NCBI GenBank assembly: GCA_948567375.1 | Contig: OX419759.1 | Coordinates: forward strand, 34,821,493 to 34,885,492 | DNA length: 64,000 nucleotides | From: Lunularia cruciata | Taxonomy: Eukaryota > Streptophyta > Marchantiopsida > Lunulariales > Lunulariaceae | Reading direction: 5' to 3' | Shown: positions 1 to 12,086 of the stretch, one piece after another | Layout: each line of letters starts with the position of its first letter | Numbering within the stretch: the first letter of the stretch is position 1 | Notes under the pieces: generated by a model | Told to the model about the DNA's origin: nothing | Database searches by the model: none | The model's input: the letters and a program-made list of their open reading frames with translations, nothing else | Made by a program: the position numbers and the translations under genes

Positions 1-914
1 TTCATGGCTGAACTAGTGATACTCATTCTTTAGGTCTACTCTACTTCTTTAGCCTTGGAATAGTTACCAACACTATCATATCTTGCCTTGTCTTGGCAAT
101 GTTCATAACCTTCACAGACTTGCCTTACGTAATAGACTTGTCTGCATCTACAACTTGACGTAGATCAAGGTGAAAGTGTGACACCATCCTTACTTTCTCC
201 TTCAAGCTAAGTAGGTTCAATCCCAAATAAAAATGGGCTGCAAAGGGTATGAAGTAATGGGGTGGCATGTACACTCTCTAACTCTTAATCATCTAGCCTA
301 CTCTTCAATGAAAGCACTTTGCCCAATTCACAACTTCTACAAACATCTGGTGAAAGAATATAGCATGTTGCCTTGTAATATAGGTGGTTTGCTTTGGCTT
401 AAACATTGCCATTGGAGCTCCAACTATACTCCTTCTTATTGGGTCTTTATAGCTATCCACCTTGTACCCATTTGTAGTGCAAGGAGCACTGAAAGAATTT
501 CTCACCTTTGTAGTCTCCTCCAAAAAATCACACTTCTGATAGAAGGACTCTTCCTTCTTCTCCCGCTTCTCTCCCCAAGACCAATCTTCAATCTTACTCA
601 GTTCATCAAGTTGGATTTCCTCTCTTCTCTTATGTCTTGGTACCGTCTTGGGACCTAGCAGCAATTTCTGCCATGAAGCCTGAGAAACTTAGGTTCCAGT
701 TCCATGCCAAAAATGTGATCCAAAGTCTACTCATGACTTTGATCCTTGCCACTATATCTAATCTATGAATTGCCATACTGCTCACCGCAAGTGAAGAACT
801 TTGCTTGCTACCCTTTGCTATAGTTGTGTGTTTTCTAACCCTTGGTCTTTGAAAGATCAAACTCTCCTCAAAGCCCAAGATTCTAACTCCTTCAAGACTA
901 CTAGTGGGAGGCAT
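1..914 (-). pseudogene. Fragment of N-family element ORF (copy N-a)
   Basis: Two overlapping minus-strand reading frames (914-630, then 664-305, shifted near 650) together give a decayed copy of the same protein as the copy at 6695-4546. Shared landmarks are a motif reading LDIVARIKV, then FLAWNW, then TTNGYKVDSYKDPI, then SIVG and FKPK, then FFHQMF and NWAKCFH. Downstream, towards position 1, the frame is broken by several stops but still shows the residues that follow in the other copies. The window edge cuts it. The function is not recognised: I see no reverse transcriptase, integrase or protease. It is most likely a remnant of a non-autonomous retroelement. Confidence 0.55.
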
Positions 915-1415
915 AGGATATCATCATGACATTTTAGAACTTCCTTGATGAAGTCGTAATCTTATAGTATTTTGTTGCATGGTCTTCTTCAATCAATCCT
1001 CAATTGACACTCATAGAATTTGTCTGTCTAGTTTTTGTCATTTTCAATGTCATCTTGATCCTGAAGCAGCCATTTTCTTTACTTGTACTTTCTTGGAAAG
1101 GTTATTACAAGTTCTTTGGATTGGTTTGAGTATCCCAATGCAAAGTAATTGTACTTTGGGTCTACCATTTTCTTAGTTCAACCTGAGTCATTCTAGCTCA
1201 AACACAAAGTTGACTTCTTCAGCTCTACTCCAAACACATGATTCTCCTCTTTTCTTCTTCATTAGGCTGCAATTCTGCTTCAACAATACACTTCTTGTTT
1301 AAAAGTTGTCAAAATGAAAAATATGAGTACCACATCTTGACCACACATCCTCTTCTGAATTTTCAATAGTTTGGTGAATGGTGTTGCCAAGGTTACATAT
1401 TATGCTATTAACCTA
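915..1415. other. Unassigned intergenic or repeat-derived DNA
   Basis: No credible reading frame and no repeat that I can match elsewhere in the window. It probably belongs to the upstream leader of the N-a fragment, but the similarity is too weak to claim. Confidence 0.3.
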
Positions 1416-3301
1416 TGGTGCTCCTATTTCTTCAATTTTGTTTTTTTTTTTTATCATATCAGCCTTAAGTGCCAAGAGAACCATGGAGAATGATAGAATT
1501 ACTAGGAGAAGTGCCTTAGATGATGAGGTACTTGGAGGAGCAGCCTTGGCAAGGTAGAAGGGGAGAAGCACTTGAAAGTGATGTAGGATAATCCCCATTG
1601 TTGATAGGAAGAAGGAAATTGGAAGTCATATGAGCTCCATCAAGGTGAAAAGCAAATTTGTGTCACACAAGAGATGAGAAGCACTTGGAGAGATGTAGGA
1701 TGACCCCAAGTGCTTGAGGATGGAACAACACTTGGAGTGTTGAGGGACCATTTGGAGTGCTTGCATGAGTTGCAACACTTGGAGTGTCAGTAGGAAGGCA
1801 TACAAGCCTGAGTGCTAAGTGACACCATGGCACTTAGAGGGAAGTGCCACCACAATTTGAACTTGCTGCCAATGACACTTACCTCTAACTGCACTCGCTG
1901 CCAAGAGCCATTACCTTCAAGAAAACCATTGGCACTTGGTGGACAAGTGTTGCATGGGAGAAAGTGGTTGGCAAATGGATTTTTTGGCACATGGAAGAGT
2001 GATTCTGCCCAAGGACAACATGCAAGACTTCTGCTTATGTAACAAAAAGTTCCTGATTTAGTATTTCCTGCAAATTTATACCCTCAACCTGAACCTGAAA
2101 GCCCGATGGCATGGATTGTGAAGTAGTGAGTGCTTAGAATTGTTTTTGAGACTGGTCCTCAATGTGATCTTAGGTACTCCACATAGAGAGAGGTCATGGC
2201 ATAGTACAGCATTAGCATCCTTTTTTGTGTAGGAATCATGGTAGCCATTCCTAAAATTTATAGAAAGGCTACTAAGGCCATCCTTAGACCCTTTGATGTG
2301 AACAAATGGGTTTTTTACTACAAAATAGATGCAATTCAAAGCAAGCACTTAGGATTCCTACTATGGAATTGAGAGTTATCAAACTTCCACATTATTCAAG
2401 AAATGAGAGGTAAGAGATAGAAAAATCTAGGGGAAATGTGGGAAATTTCATGGAATGGGACCAAGGACCATTGGAAAAAGGTACTTTGGTGCTCCCATTT
2501 CTTCAGAATTTGCTTGTATTGATTATATCAAGCTTAAGTGCTTAGAGAACCATGGAGAATGCTAAGATTATTGGAAGAAGTACCTCAAAGAAGAGGTACT
2601 AGGAGGAGTGATCCTAGCAAGCTAGAATGGGAAAGCACTTGATGTGATGTAGGATAATCTTGAGTACTTGTAGGCCATCATAGTTGTAGGATGGTTGTAT
2701 ACTCCAAATGATGTAGTATAATCCCAAGTGTTGAATGGAAGAGGTAATTTGGAGGTCACATGAGCTCCATCGGCATGTATCAGGGTGGCAAGCAAAGTTG
2801 TGTCACACAAAAGATGAGAAGCACTCAAAGATGTGTAGAATGACCCTCAATGCCTAAGGAAAAATAACACTTGGAGTATAGGGGAACCATTTGGAGTGCT
2901 TGTAAGAGTTGAAGCACTCAAAGTGTTGATAGGTGAGGCATACTTGCATGAGTGCCAAGTGCCACCATGGCACTTGGAGGGAAGTTGCCACCACAATTTG
3001 AAGTTACCCTAATGGCACTCATAGGCAAGGGTTGTTATTGCCTACTTGGCATGCAAGCTAAGCTAGTTAGAAGCTTCCCAAGAAGCTTCCTTCCAGAAGC
3101 TACCTACTTGGTGTGCAAGCTAAGCTAGTTGTGGAGCTTCCTCCTAGAAGTCATCACTTGGCATGCACATTACCCAATACTTGGCAGGTACCAAGTAGCT
3201 TCCTAGATGCTTCTAGAATACTCTTATAACTCTTTGCTAATCTGGCCTATTTGTACTTCTTTAGTCTTGACTAACATATAGGTAAACTCCATATTGTAAC
3301 A
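1416..3301. mobile_element. TRIM-like element: two direct repeats around a short core
   Basis: Two long direct repeats lie at about 1416-2044 and 2487-3301. Both start TGGTGCTCC and end GTAACA, so each has TG...CA ends like an LTR. They share long stretches, for example GAGAACCATGGAGAAT, CATTTGGAGTGCTTG and GTGCCACCATGGCACTT variants, but have diverged and differ in their right thirds. The core is only about 440 bp and has no coding capacity, which fits a terminal-repeat retrotransposon in miniature or two related solo LTRs. No target duplication is visible. The right repeat carries an AAGCTTCC-rich segment and a CTCCATATTGTAACA end much like the LTR of chromovirus E, and it cuts off the gag of element A at 3302. 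Confidence 0.45.
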
Positions 3302-3771
3302 CATCAAAAAAACCACCACCACAAGCTAAGGTGGAGGCCACAATGTATTTTATTACTTTAGAGAAGGAAGTTCTAAAGAAGTTGAATCTAGCCTTGGAGG
3401 GAGAATGGCCTAATATTGAAGTATTACATGTCGAAACACTATTGGGAATGAAGAAATATGATCCCAAGGAGATAAGCACTACCTCATCCTCTTTGTGGAT
3501 GGCAAAGAGATTTTTTCCCAATCCATCTTATATGCCAAGGAGGAGAAGATTTTGGCCAAGGCCAAAGCAAAAGCCTTACAAAACAAAGTGAAGGAGGCTG
3601 TTGGAAGAGTCCAGGATCTGAACTTGAAGGAAGCTTAGAAGGAGAGTCCTCCAGTTTATGAAGCTGACATCCAATCCAAAGTCAAAGGTCTGATAAGAGC
3701 CAAAGTGGGTAAACCCAAAGTGCCTCAGGTTCAGAACAAAACCACTCCAGCTACCATACTTAAGAGACCCG
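3302..3771 (+). pseudogene. Element A: gag segment, 5' part of split gypsy element
   Basis: Nucleotide similarity to element B at about 24940-25410 runs the whole length, starting at a shared CACAAGCTAAGGTGGAGGC-like stretch. It encodes the Lys/Glu-rich region between the gag zinc knuckle and the protease. The upstream part of A (LTR, leader, N-terminal gag) is missing, cut by the repeat ending at 3301. The reading frame holds in-frame stops. At 3771 it is interrupted by element N-b and resumes at 7266. Confidence 0.7.
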
Positions 3772-6700
3772 TGTGACAACCCGGCAAATATCAATTTTGT
3801 AGAAATTGGGTAAGTAAAGTTTGTTCTTGCATAAATACTGGTTAGAGTTAGTTGAATACAAAGTCAAACATAAACATGTAGTTCTTCTTTAATCTCTCAG
3901 GTAGAAACTACACCCAAAAGAGAGTAACAAGCTCACAATCTTGACAACTTGTCATGAATGCACACTCCTTAATCACAACATAGCAAACAAATCTTGATTG
4001 TGATGATTCAGATTCTCCCAAAGATGGCACTTCACTGCAAAAACGACTTCACCTCAGAATTGTGTTCTACCCCTCCACTGAAGGCACAACTTCCTTGATC
4101 AAAATTGCTTCATATCAACTTCACATTGCACTCACAAATGCAGAATACTACCAACACTACAATTCCTATCAGATCTGTCAAGGCGTTGCTCCGATTGCAC
4201 TTCACTCAAGATCACACACATAGAATGAAGATCAAGGCTGCGGAACCCAACATCCAACAAGCACATTGACTTGCACTTCAAAATTCTCCACACACTTACA
4301 AACACACACAAAAATTTGATACTCAGAATTAAGCTCAAGCGACGAGCATTGAAAACAGCACTTCACTTTATCTATCTTCAGAAATATGAATACTAAATAA
4401 CATAACACTATGAATGTCACCTTTAAATAGTGAAGCAAACGATAATTCTAACAAAAATACCGTTCTATAACAACTCTTCCTACCTACAGATCCGAATTGT
4501 CAATGCAACCCTTCATATCTACCTCTTCAAATCTCAAATCTGTTTCTACCCCGATCTGATGTCTACCTCGTCATCAGCTTTCAAACCCAATAATCTTCCT
4601 ATCACTTCTCCTTCTTTGGGTATATCTAATTCTACCAAATCCTTCACTATTTCTACTATGTCTTCTCTACAATCTACAATTGAGGTCATGGGTAATCCAT
4701 CTACTTCTTTATCTTGCAACCCACTCTTCTCTAATGTGTCAAATAACAAGTCCAAAGACACCTAAATTCCTATTTTTGCAACATTGAACTTCCTCTCCTC
4801 TGTCACACTACTCCTAATTCTCTCTAACTTTGACTTGACTAAATCTAATCTGAGATTAACATTATCTCCTACTTCTAACATCTTCCAATCTACTTGCTCC
4901 CTTAATTGGATCAATAAAGTGTTCATATCCACATCTTTGGCTTTCCCCTTCCAAGTTTCTTGCACAAGCAACTTTAACTCATGTAGACGTGCTTCTTCCA
5001 ATCTCCCTTCAGCCTCTGTGGTCAAGATTACTTGCAACTTTCTTGCAACTTCTCCTACTGATTTCAACTCATAACCTCAAGATTGCTCTGCCTTCAACTC
5101 TTTGCGGTACATCTTAAACTCATCTTTGTACTCAACAGCAAGCATCTTCTTCTCCTCTCCATACTTGAACTTTGTAACTCAGCACTTCATACCTGCTCAC
5201 ACAATCTTTCATCTTCTTGATGCCTGACTGCCAACTCTCTCTACCATGCTTGATCCTTCCCGGTTGCACTCTTCCTCAAGCTTTCCAACTCCTGCTCCAT
5301 TATTGCAGCCATTGCCTTCACATGAATACTCTAGATGCGCACATCACTGACCTCCTCTTTCATCTTGGTCAGCAACATTGCCTGCTCTTTCAATTCTTTT
5401 GCTTGCTTTTGCATTTCCTTACCTCTTGACTCAAAACTCTCTTGCAACTTCTTGAAAGTCTTCTTCTTCAAGACTGCATCCACCCAAAGTTCACCAACTT
5501 CCTCGTCTCTTTGGACTGCACGCTCGTGCAAACCCTTTACTTCAACCAGCAGATACTTCACCATTTGCAACTCATTTGTCGCCTTCATACAATCTTGGGG
5601 AATTACCTTTTGGTGCTCCTTCAACAGTTTCAACAATGGAGTGACAACCTTTGAAAGATATTGTATTCCGCTAAAGTTCTCTTTGTCTTTGGCCCCATCT
5701 TTGTACTTCACCTCTTCCATCAGCTCCTTCTGCCAAAGTTGCAATCTTTGTATCTTCAGAGACACTACTTCTGAGTCCTCTCTTTGAGACTTTGTCTCCC
5801 CTTCAGACTTAGTTTCTGACGGTGCTTCTTTCACCATCTTCTTACTCTGCAGAACCAGTCTTTGGGTCTTCCTTTGTGCTGGAGGTGACTTTGCATCTTT
5901 GGGTTTACAGTGCTTCTTCTTCTTTGGGCTTGTGACTTCTTCCATCTTCCATTGTCCCGTCCTCAAGAAGTGATCATCACTGGCTTGCAGGTGTGCCATG
6001 TATTGTTGCTCTTCTTCATCCGCTTCCCATCTCAAATCAGGATGGAAATTTGACACCATGCAATGCCTCTCCTCTACTGTCAACAAGTTCAACCCAAGGT
6101 AGAAGTGTGCTACAAACTGTGCAAAATAATGTGGAGGCAACCTTGTCCTCCAATTGACCACCATCTGCCTCATTTGTTGGTGAAAACATCTTGTCTAGTT
6201 CACCTTTACTCCTGCAAACATCTAGTGGAAAAAGACAGCCTGCTTCATGTTCACGTAAGTCGTTCATTTTGGTTTGAATATGGTCATTATCGTCCCCACA
6301 ATACTTTGTTTAATTGGGTCCCGATAGGACTCCACCTTGTAACCATTTGTTGTACGTGGAGCAAAGAACAAATTTTGGATCTCCGCTGTCTCCTCTATAT
6401 CATCACACTTCCAATAGAAGGTAATCCCTATCGGTTCTCTTGCTTCCTTCCCCAACACTAACCTCCAATCCGACTCAGTCCATCGAGCCAGATTTCCTCT
6501 CTTCCCCTTGAATTTGGGGCCTTCCTCACAATTATTGGCGGCTATCTTTGCCATGACTAATGGGAAATTGAAATTCCAATTCCATGCTAAGAAATTAATA
6601 CAAAGTCTATTCAAGACTTCGATTCTTGCTACAATATCCAACCTATGAATTGCAAAACTTTGCACTGCCAGAACATTTGTGACCTTCTTTGCCATGATCT

Positions 6701-7265
6701 GCTCTCTTGTTCTTCGGCACTGGAAAAACTATTCCTTCTCTTGGAGAAGACACTCTAACCCCTTCTGGATTTCGGAAAATCTCACTCTCAATTGGCTTCT
6801 TGACATGCATTAGCGCAAGACAACTACTCAGAGGGATTGGAAATCTACTTGACATATTCAACTTGTCCTTGCACAATTGCAATTTTATATTACCCCAAAT
6901 TGCAGTCATTCTTCAGTCAATTTCAAAATCAACTTCCCCTTCTTTTGCGTGTTGTTGTCTTGTCATTGTCAAGACATGCTTCTTCTGCCTCCACCGTTTC
7001 TTGAAGTGTACTTTCTTGCCATGTACCAAGGTTATTAGACGGTCCTCGTATTGGCCTTTGCTCCCCAATCCAAAGATGATGCTCTTTGGACTTCTTTCTT
7101 TGTACTCCTCTTCTAAGTACCTCCATCATTGGATCCAAAGTCGACTTCTTCAGATTTCCTCTGAAGACACTCCCATCCATTCCTTCTTTTGCGATTCAGC
7201 TTTCTTTGCTTACTTCTTCTCCCAATGCTAATAAACAGAAAAGAACAAAAAATGTGGGCACCACA
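3772..7265 (-). mobile_element. N-b: 3.5-kb element without pol, inserted in element A
   Basis: The insert starts TGTGACAACCC on the plus strand and ends GGGCACCACA, so on the coding strand it runs from TGTGGTGCCC to GGGTTGTCACA, with TG...CA ends like those of elements A and B. The flanks are ACCCG (3767-3771) and ACCCA (7266-7270), a probable 5-bp target duplication with one mismatch. If insert and one duplicate are removed, element A reads continuously and aligns with B. The interior encodes one long coiled-coil protein and no reverse transcriptase or integrase. I could not see a long repeat shared by its two ends, so true LTRs are not shown; it may be chimeric. A non-autonomous retrotransposon moved by the A/B machinery is the likeliest reading. 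Confidence 0.65.
4546..6695 (-). pseudogene. N-family coiled-coil protein (copy N-b)
   Basis: A long reading frame starting at the ATG at 6693-6695 (MAKKVTNVLAV) runs with frame changes to about 4546, roughly 700 codons. The segments are 6695-6264, a shift near 6265, 6173-5331, then 5067-4762 and 4761-4546. The N-terminal half has the conserved motifs HRLDIVARIEV, FLAWNW, TTNGYKVESYRDPI, SIVG and HFYLGLNLL. Around 5900 is a basic patch with PKKKK. The C-terminal half is a Glu/Lys/Leu-rich predicted coiled coil, for example ESFESRGKEMQKQAKELKEQ. No enzymatic domain is visible. It could be a diverged Gag-like structural protein. The same protein recurs at 1-914, 11537-12086, 31.8-34.6 kb and 36.3-38.1 kb. 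Confidence 0.55.
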
Positions 7266-10200
7266 ACCCAAGGTTACTTTGGGTCAGGTTGAGAATTCAA
7301 CCCCAAAGTAGAAGCAAAAGGTGAAGATAGGGAGAGTACTTCAGTATGATGTTGTAGCAGATTTGGCATCCACTCAAGCAAATGTGATGTTTAAAAAATT
7401 GTGGGAGGATAATAAATTATATAAGAAGCAATTGAGCTTGGCTCTTAAGAGAGTATGAAAGATCCTCAAGGAGGATATCCCTACCATATATCAAATCAAA
7501 TAGGAAAATTTGGGATCTCCCAAGGTAGATATGAAGATTATAGGATGCATGATTAAGTCTGTACCCATTCATTTGGGTTTTGGTATTAATGTAATGATGG
7601 AGGAAACTGCCCACAGCTAGGGGTATCATACATTTGAGCCTACACCATGAATCCTCAAATTTGTAGATCAGTCAAGATGCCAACCTTTGGGAATGTTGTC
7701 CAATGTAATGACTACATTGAGCAACTTTGGAGGAGTACCTTTTAAGCTCAATTATATTGTACTTAGACCAATGACCAAAATGACCAATGACCAATGACCA
7801 AAATTGGTTATCCCTTATTAATTGGAAGACCTTTCATGTATAGTGTGTGTGTGTTGTTGTGGATTGGCATCAACAAAAGTTGAGGTTTTAGGATACTAAG
7901 TCTAAAGGTCACTAGTTGGTGACAATAAGCTAGACAAAGGTTCCCTACCTCAAGGAAACTACTTCATCCAAAGATGAAGATCAATCTGACAATTCATTTT
8001 TGTCTTTAGAAGAATCAAGAAAGGCTTTCTAGGTAAATTGTTTGGAGTGCTACAAGGTGGATGTCAAAGATGAAAACCTATATGATGTGGCCTCAAGTAG
8101 TAGTGATTTGAAGGAAGGTGGTTACAACTCCACTCAACTTGGATTGAGCCAAGTCAACCATGTGGAAGGAGTCGTCCGATCCAATGATTGTCAAGATGTG
8201 GTCTTGGATGAAGGCAAAGTACTTAAGATATTCAAGACAATCACTTCCAAGAAATTGCCATATTACTTTGCTTGGTCTCTTGATCAAATGCTAGGAATCC
8301 CTAAACAATTTGGGGAGCATCATATTGATTTGGTAGAAGGTGCAATCCCGGTTTGGCAATACCAATACCGGTTGAACCTGAATACTCACTCTTGGTGAAG
8401 GATAAGATTGATAAGTACTTGGGGGTAGGGAACTATCTTTCCAATCTTGAGTAGTGAATGTGTCTCCTCAATTTTCATTGTTCCAAAGAAGAGACAAGAA
8501 AAATTAGGTGTGCCACAAATTTTGTAAACTAGATGTAGTCACAAGGAAAGATCATCACCCTTTGCCATTTATAGATACAACTTTATATCAAGTAGTAGGT
8601 CATCCTTGCTATAGTTTTCTTGATGGATTTTCAAGCTATAATCAAGTGCCCATTTGGGAAGAAGACAAGGACAAAACTACATTTACTATTGATTGGTGTA
8701 CCTATGCATATAATCAGATGCCCTTTGGGTGTGTCATGCTCCTACTACATTCCAATGAATGATAAATGCAAATTTTAAGGACTTCCTTAGAAGCTTGTGC
8801 AAATCTTTGTTGATGATTTCTATGTGTTTGGACAAGAAAAGTATGTTTGGAGTATCTTTGTCAAACATTTGTTAGGTGTTGTGTTGCCGGTTTGTCCTCA
8901 TACTTGGAAAAGTCTTTTTCCACAATGACAGCTGGAATTCTGTTGGGACATTAGGTGTCAAGCTGATGTTGAGAAGTAAAAGGTTATATCAACCTTAGAA
9001 TCTCCCAAAAATATTTGGGAGCTAAGAGCCTTCTTGGGTCATGTTGGATATTGTAGACGCTTTATGGCCAATTATGCAATGTTGGCTACACCCTCAGCAA
9101 AGTTGTTAAAAGGAATCCAAAGACTAACTATGGGAGACAAAGCAAGAAGGGGCCTTCTAGTCATTGAAGAGGAAATTGGTGGAAGCACAAGTTATGAGGG
9201 TTTTGAATTGGGATATCCCTTTCATGTATATGTGAATACTTTGTCCATAGCAATAGGAGTAGTCCTCAGCCAGAAGGATTAAAAGAAGAAAGATTAGCCT
9301 ATTTATTATGCCAACAGGCAGTTGTTAGGTGTTGAGAAGAATTATACCACTATGAAATGGGAAGCACTCAAAATGGTGTATGCATGTAAGAATTTTTGAC
9401 ACTACTTGTTGGGATACAAGTTTTTGTTCCATGTGGATCATTATGTGCTGCAACACTTAGTGAGAAGGCTGACTTGTTAGAGCAAATTGCATGTTATATT
9501 CTATTACTACAAGAATCCACATATATTGTACAAGTAAGGAAGAGAGGTTTGGATGCAAATGCATACATTCTATCCAGGTTAGAAACTTAGGACCAGGACC
9601 TGAAGATAGATGACCATTTCCCTGATAAAGAGCTATACCATTTGATGACAATGTGAAGTACACAATATGTAGTAGAATATCATTATTTGCATACATATCA
9701 ATGTCATTAGAGATTGTATACAGAAAGAAGGGTAGTCTTTCTTAGGAAAATGGGACCATATCATTTCAAGCATAATACTTGTTTTAAGATGGGCAAAGAC
9801 AAGATGCTTTGTAGGTGCTTGGAACAATATGAGGTAGGAAGAATAGAATCCCTACACTTGGAAGCATCAAGAGGTCATTATGCACAAAAAAAACTGAAGA
9901 AATTCCTTGGGATAGGATATTGGTAGCCTACAATGGATAAGGATTCACAAGCCCATATTAGAAGTTGTGATGCTTGTTAGTGAATGGGGAATCAACATCT
10001 ACTCCACAATGGCTCTTGAGACCAATTTTGCCATTGGCTCCATTTGAGAAATGGAGTATTGATTTTGTGGGTCCAATTTAATCAGTCACCCAATTTACCA
10101 AAAAGAGATACATTCTAGTAGGCACTGATTATGCAACTAAAATGGTAGAGGCAAGGAAATTGGAAAGATGACATGGAAATGGTAGCAGAAATTTTCTTCC

Positions 10201-10983
10201 AGAACATCATCTCTAGATATGGACGTCCTCTAGAGTTAGCCAATGATCGGGGTACTCAACTTTTGAACTCACTTGTGGAGCCTTTAACAAAGTATTTTCA
10301 AATTAAACATCAAAAGATGACTTGTTACAACCCAAAAGCAAATGGGTTGATAAAGAAAGCTAATAGGTTACTCTATAAAATTTTGAATAAGGTGATATTC
10401 AATTATGCCTACAATTGGGACATGAAGCTACCTACAACTTTGTGAGCATATAAGATGACTGAAAAGATTACGACTAAGCAGACTCCATATTTCTTAACAT
10501 ATGGATTGCATCCAATATTACCAGTTGAGTTTGAAGTGCAGTCATACCGTATCCTATCTGAGGAATGGTAGTTGGAGGAAGAAGGTCAAGAACTTTAGGT
10601 GCAATAGCTGATGTGTCTGGAAGAAAAGCGAGCTGATGCATTGCAAACTACAAGATAAATACAAGCTCAAAGGAAGGACATGACAAGACTCAAAGGACAC
10701 ACATGATAAGAGGTTATGGCATATTACTATTTGTGAGTGAAACTTATTATTGTTATATGACAATCACCAAATATTCTATCTAGGAAAGCTGCACTTAAGG
10801 TGGATGGGGCCATATAGAGTGATGCACATTTTTTAAATGGTTCTATTCAATTATCAAACTTGGAAAGAAACCCCTTTGCCACTAAAGCATATGGTTGGAG
10901 GATACATCATTATTGGACAGCGGACTCCAAAGGAAGAAACTAAACCAATGTTTGCAAGGATGCTTGCATTGTGGGAGGAGGTA
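7266..10983 (+). pseudogene. Element A: protease, RT, RNase H, integrase remnants
   Basis: This continues element A after N-b. Pieces in order are a protease-like region near 7570-7640, the reverse transcriptase (about 8500-8840, with FCKLDVVTRKDHHPLPFID and the catalytic FVDDF-type box near 8800), RNase H (about 9180-9600, with YVNTLSIAIGVVLSQKD), the integrase zinc region (9840-9990) and the integrase core (10040-10450, starting EKWSIDFVGPI). Element B carries the same order and near-identical motifs at 25.7-28.6 kb. Many stops and frameshifts break the frame, so it is dead. No chromodomain is visible. The segment ends in a purine run, GGGAGGAGGTA, directly before the LTR, which is the expected polypurine tract. 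Confidence 0.8.
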
Positions 10984-11536
10984 TGTGGTTCCCAAAGTTT
11001 CTTTTTTTGATAATTTTTAGGATAAAAAGTGTATTTTTAAGTAGTAAAGGAAGTTAGATGAAGAGATTTGGTGTGTTTTGAATCCAAAGTAAGAGATCTG
11101 ATCTGACTTGAGGAAGTAGACTTTGGCTTGGAGGCAATGAAGACTCGGATTGGACTTGGGTGGATAGAAGACCCAAAGTAAGGACACTTGCATCAAAATG
11201 AAGAACCTGATCCAAGGATCCTTAAAAACTTTGACTTGGGCCATACCAGCCAAGAAGGTACACTTGAGCATAGTTATTTTGTGTGAGAATAAATTCAAAA
11301 GTGATTCATGCACTCATAAGAGGTGATTTTTGATTGAGGTTTGACTAAAAATGATTGTGAATCCAAAGAGTATAAAATCAACTCTTCATTGAGGAGATCT
11401 GCAATGTTGAAAGACTATCATATGCCTTGGAGTAGATGTCTTGATCATGTTAGAATCACAAGCCAAGTCATGGGATTTTTGTGTACAATGCCAAGTGAGG
11501 AGAGAAGCACAATGCCGTTTAAGGGAGGAAGACAGG
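10984..11536 (+). repeat. Element A 3' LTR (3'-truncated)
   Basis: It starts TGTGGTTCCC after a purine tract and matches the LTRs of element B almost throughout, including the shared stretch CCAGCCAAGAAGGTACACTT and the TATA box. Similarity stops at about 11536, well short of the GTTGTCACA end seen in B, where N-family sequence begins. The 5' LTR of A is not in the window. Confidence 0.75.
11371..11377 (+). promoter_or_regulatory. TATA box of element A LTR
   Basis: TATAAAA in the context AGTATAAAATCAA, conserved at the same place in both B LTRs (22795 and 29483), so it probably marks the U3 promoter. Confidence 0.55.
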
Positions 11537-12086
11537 TTTTGGCCATCTCAATCTGAAATCTTGTAGTGATACAAGTTGATATAGTAGCTTGGTTCAAAGT
11601 CTTAAACCGATGTTGGATCACTTTCTTGGCATGGAATCTCAGTTTTCTAGGGTTCATGATAGATTATGGCCCATAATGGTGAGGATGATCCAAACAAGGA
11701 GGGGAAGAAAGGAAACCCGAGTCAATGGACTGAATTCAATTGGAGGTTAGTCTTAGGACAAGATACGAGACAACCCATGGAGATCATTTTCAATCAAAAG
11801 TGTGATCTTGTGGAAGAAACCAAGGAGTTGAAGTAGTCCTTTAGTGAACCTCACAAGAAATACAAATATAAGGTAGATACTTGTGTAGACCCAATAAGGT
11901 GAAGTATCATGGTGGCAAGGATGGTAATGATGAGGCCAAAGTAGAAAATGTCACCAAGCAACAAGTTGTTTTCTTCCATCTCATGTTGGCAAGAGAGAGT
12001 GTAAATTTGGTGAGGTGTTTCTACCTTAGGACAAAGCTAATGATAGTGCAATGGAGGATAGACCTACAACCTCATTCTTTGTACTA
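11537..12086 (+). pseudogene. N-family ORF fragment (copy N-c)
   Basis: Plus-strand translation gives LDIVAWFKVLNR and FLAWNLSF near 11570-11650, then WTEFNWRLVLGQD and KCDLVEETKE near 11730-11830 and KYKVDTCVDPIR near 11860-11900. These match the N-terminal domain of copies N-a and N-b in order. Stops and frame changes are frequent. The right end meets the LTR of element D at 12087. It is the only N copy on the plus strand. Confidence 0.55.

Noticed and set aside
236-658. Plus-strand frame at the start of the window
   Set aside because: It is the antisense shadow of the N-a protein, which matches other copies on the minus strand.
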